Shown: piece by piece, positions 62,948-64,000 of the stretch | Layout: each line of letters begins with the position of its first letter | How positions within the stretch are numbered: position 1 is the first letter of the stretch | From: Blastopirellula marina | GTDB taxonomy: Bacteria; Planctomycetota; Planctomycetia; Pirellulales; Thermoguttaceae | Assembly (NCBI GenBank): GCA_020721965.1 | Contig: DYLS01000008.1 | Span: 1-64,000 of the forward strand | Direction: 5' to 3' | Length of the DNA: 64,000 nt | Translations under genes and position numbers: made by a program | The notes under the pieces: generated by a model | The model's input: only the letters and a program-made list of their open reading frames with translations | Told to the model about the DNA's origin: nothing | Databases searched by the model: none

Positions 62948-64000
62948 TCAAGGTAGGGTGAATAGTGTCACCGTATCGCCCGACCCGCAGGCAATCGTCG
63001 GCCGAGGTCCACTATCGGCGAGCATCTGGACGGGCTGGGAAAACGTCACCTCGGCAGCATATTTGATTTGCCCACCCCTCGCCATGAACAGCCGGCCGCC
63101 GCCCAGCGCCAAAACTGTCCCGTCCTCGTATTGCACGGCTTGACGGAGCGTCTGGCCCAAATACGTGCGCGCTACCACTTCGCCATTGGAGGCGATGGCC
63201 AGCAGATAGCCGCTATCCAGACAGGCGAGGAGTTCTGCCGAACTGGTACACTTTAGGGCCGATTGCGGTTGCGCTTTCGCCGACGCAGAGTCAAGAGCTT
63301 GCAGACGCCACAGGCCGAGCGGCCGGGCACCACAATCGACCCGCCAACGCTCCACGTTGTTCAAGCCCACACACCGAACTTGGCCCGCAGGACCGTCCAC
63401 GCCAAGCACAAGCGCTTTGTCCTTCCCAAAGAAAAGCGGCATGATCGCGGTCAAGCAGGCGGGGTGAGACCATGAAACAAGGTCGCCCCATCCCAACCGC
63501 CATGGGACACCGGCCGCGCCGGCAGCGCCGCGGTGGTCACAAATCAGGCAACTTCCATGGATCGAGGGGTCCTCGGTACCGAACAGGACCTCTTGCTTGC
63601 CATCGCCGTTAAGGTCGGCGAGGTGGAGCGTCGCGGGCGTTCCCCACTCCGAACCGCGTCGCCAAAGGATCTTGCCCTCGTCGTCAAGGCAATAGAGATG
63701 ATTATCCGTCACGCCAACCAGCACTTCATGGCGTCCGTCTCCGTCCAGGTCGCCGGACTTGAGGGCGCGGACCGTCGACCGCCCATGCGTCCAACTGATG
63801 ATGTAGACTGTCTCGCTGAACGGCAACTGGGTCTGCCACCGGGTCGAACCGTCCGCTCCCACGGCAACGACTTGTCCGCTGTCGTCGCCCAGGAGCGTGA
63901 GGACTTCGCTGCCCTTTTTCAGCGGCGCGATGCGCCGCACCGGAGACGTTCCAGCACGTTTCCAACGAAGCCGGCCCTGGAAGTCGACGGCCGCGACCTG
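62948..64000 (-). CDS. FG-GAP/PQQ-like propeller protein, 5' end outside window
   Basis: The frame is open to the window edge (351 codons visible). Repeats combine PQQ-like and FG-GAP/VCBS features: KSGDLDGDGRHEVLVGVTDN, LADLNGDGKQEVLFGTED and VAAVDFQGRLRWKRAG. The DxDGDG-type loops may bind calcium. C-terminal blades end with GDTVTLFTLP just before the stop. Probably exported, but the N terminus is missing. It is next to two glycosidase genes on the same strand. Confidence 0.75.
   Translation of the reverse strand, partial: QVAAVDFQGRLRWKRAGTSPVRRIAPLKKGSEVLTLLGDDSGQVVAVGADGSTRWQTQLPFSETVYIISWTHGRSTVRALKSGDLDGDGRHEVLVGVTDNHLYCLDDEGKILWRRGSEWGTPATLHLADLNGDGKQEVLFGTEDPSIHGSCLICDHRGAAGAAGVPWRLGWGDLVSWSHPACLTAIMPLFFGKDKALVLGVDGPAGQVRCVGLNNVERWRVDCGARPLGLWRLQALDSASAKAQPQSALKCTSSAELLACLDSGYLLAIASNGEVVARTYLGQTLRQAVQYEDGTVLALGGGRLFMARGGQIKYAAEVTFSQPVQMLADSGPRPTIACGSGDTVTLFTLP

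Overview
The window is a GC-rich bacterial chromosome segment, most likely from a planctomycete. The reasons are an LEPRCLLS export motif on a giant SBBP-repeat protein (57067-59996), a PEP-CTERM LamG protein, a DUF1080 protein, several PQQ-type propeller proteins next to NuoE/NuoF-like genes, and a truncated neutral-ceramidase-like Tat protein. A thermophilic relative such as Thermogutta is only a guess.

Layout. 1-6665 is a type III-B CRISPR-Cas (Cmr) locus. The plus strand carries the end of cmr3, then cmr4, cmr5 and one long gene that fuses Cmr6 to Cmr1. Converging on it from the minus strand is an operon of a CARF-domain protein, a Crn2 (DUF1874) ring nuclease and cas6. Together these read as target cleavage, cyclic-oligoadenylate sensing, signal removal and crRNA maturation. 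Cmr2 and the CRISPR array are not in the window. 6666-16506 holds a ceramidase-like Tat protein, a secreted coiled-coil protein, a trypsin-like protease, uppP, an SRAP protein, malQ and mtnA. 16615-25231 holds purE, tyrA, purS-purL fusion, purQ, a MazG-like hydrolase, cysC and a secreted alpha/alpha-toroid protein. 26255-35349 holds a short Hsp70, fxsA, nadA, an ECF sigma factor with a zinc-binding partner, a radical SAM protein, a small conserved protein and metG.

35652-47265 is a run of eight minus-strand genes that looks like one membrane electron-transfer system. It has two PQQ-like propellers, an anchored NHL propeller, a small Cys-rich secreted protein, a Tat-exported ferredoxin, a NapH/NosR-like polyferredoxin membrane protein, a NuoE-NuoF-ferredoxin fusion and a NuoG-N/GltD-like flavoprotein. 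No characterised complex with this exact composition is known to me. It is the best candidate for an undescribed system.

47457-64000 holds DUF1080, a secreted unknown, dapB, thrC, a PAS histidine kinase, the PEP-CTERM protein, the SBBP protein, two glycosidases and an FG-GAP/PQQ-like protein cut by the window end.

Intergenic DNA is rich in short palindromic repeats: a two-hairpin element of exactly 69 bp (five copies), several other dispersed families, and a 167-bp element with perfect 15-bp inverted ends. Four genes (cas6, thrC, the SBBP gene and a GH32-like gene) appear frameshifted, each at or near a short homopolymer. That suggests either real decay or assembly indels.
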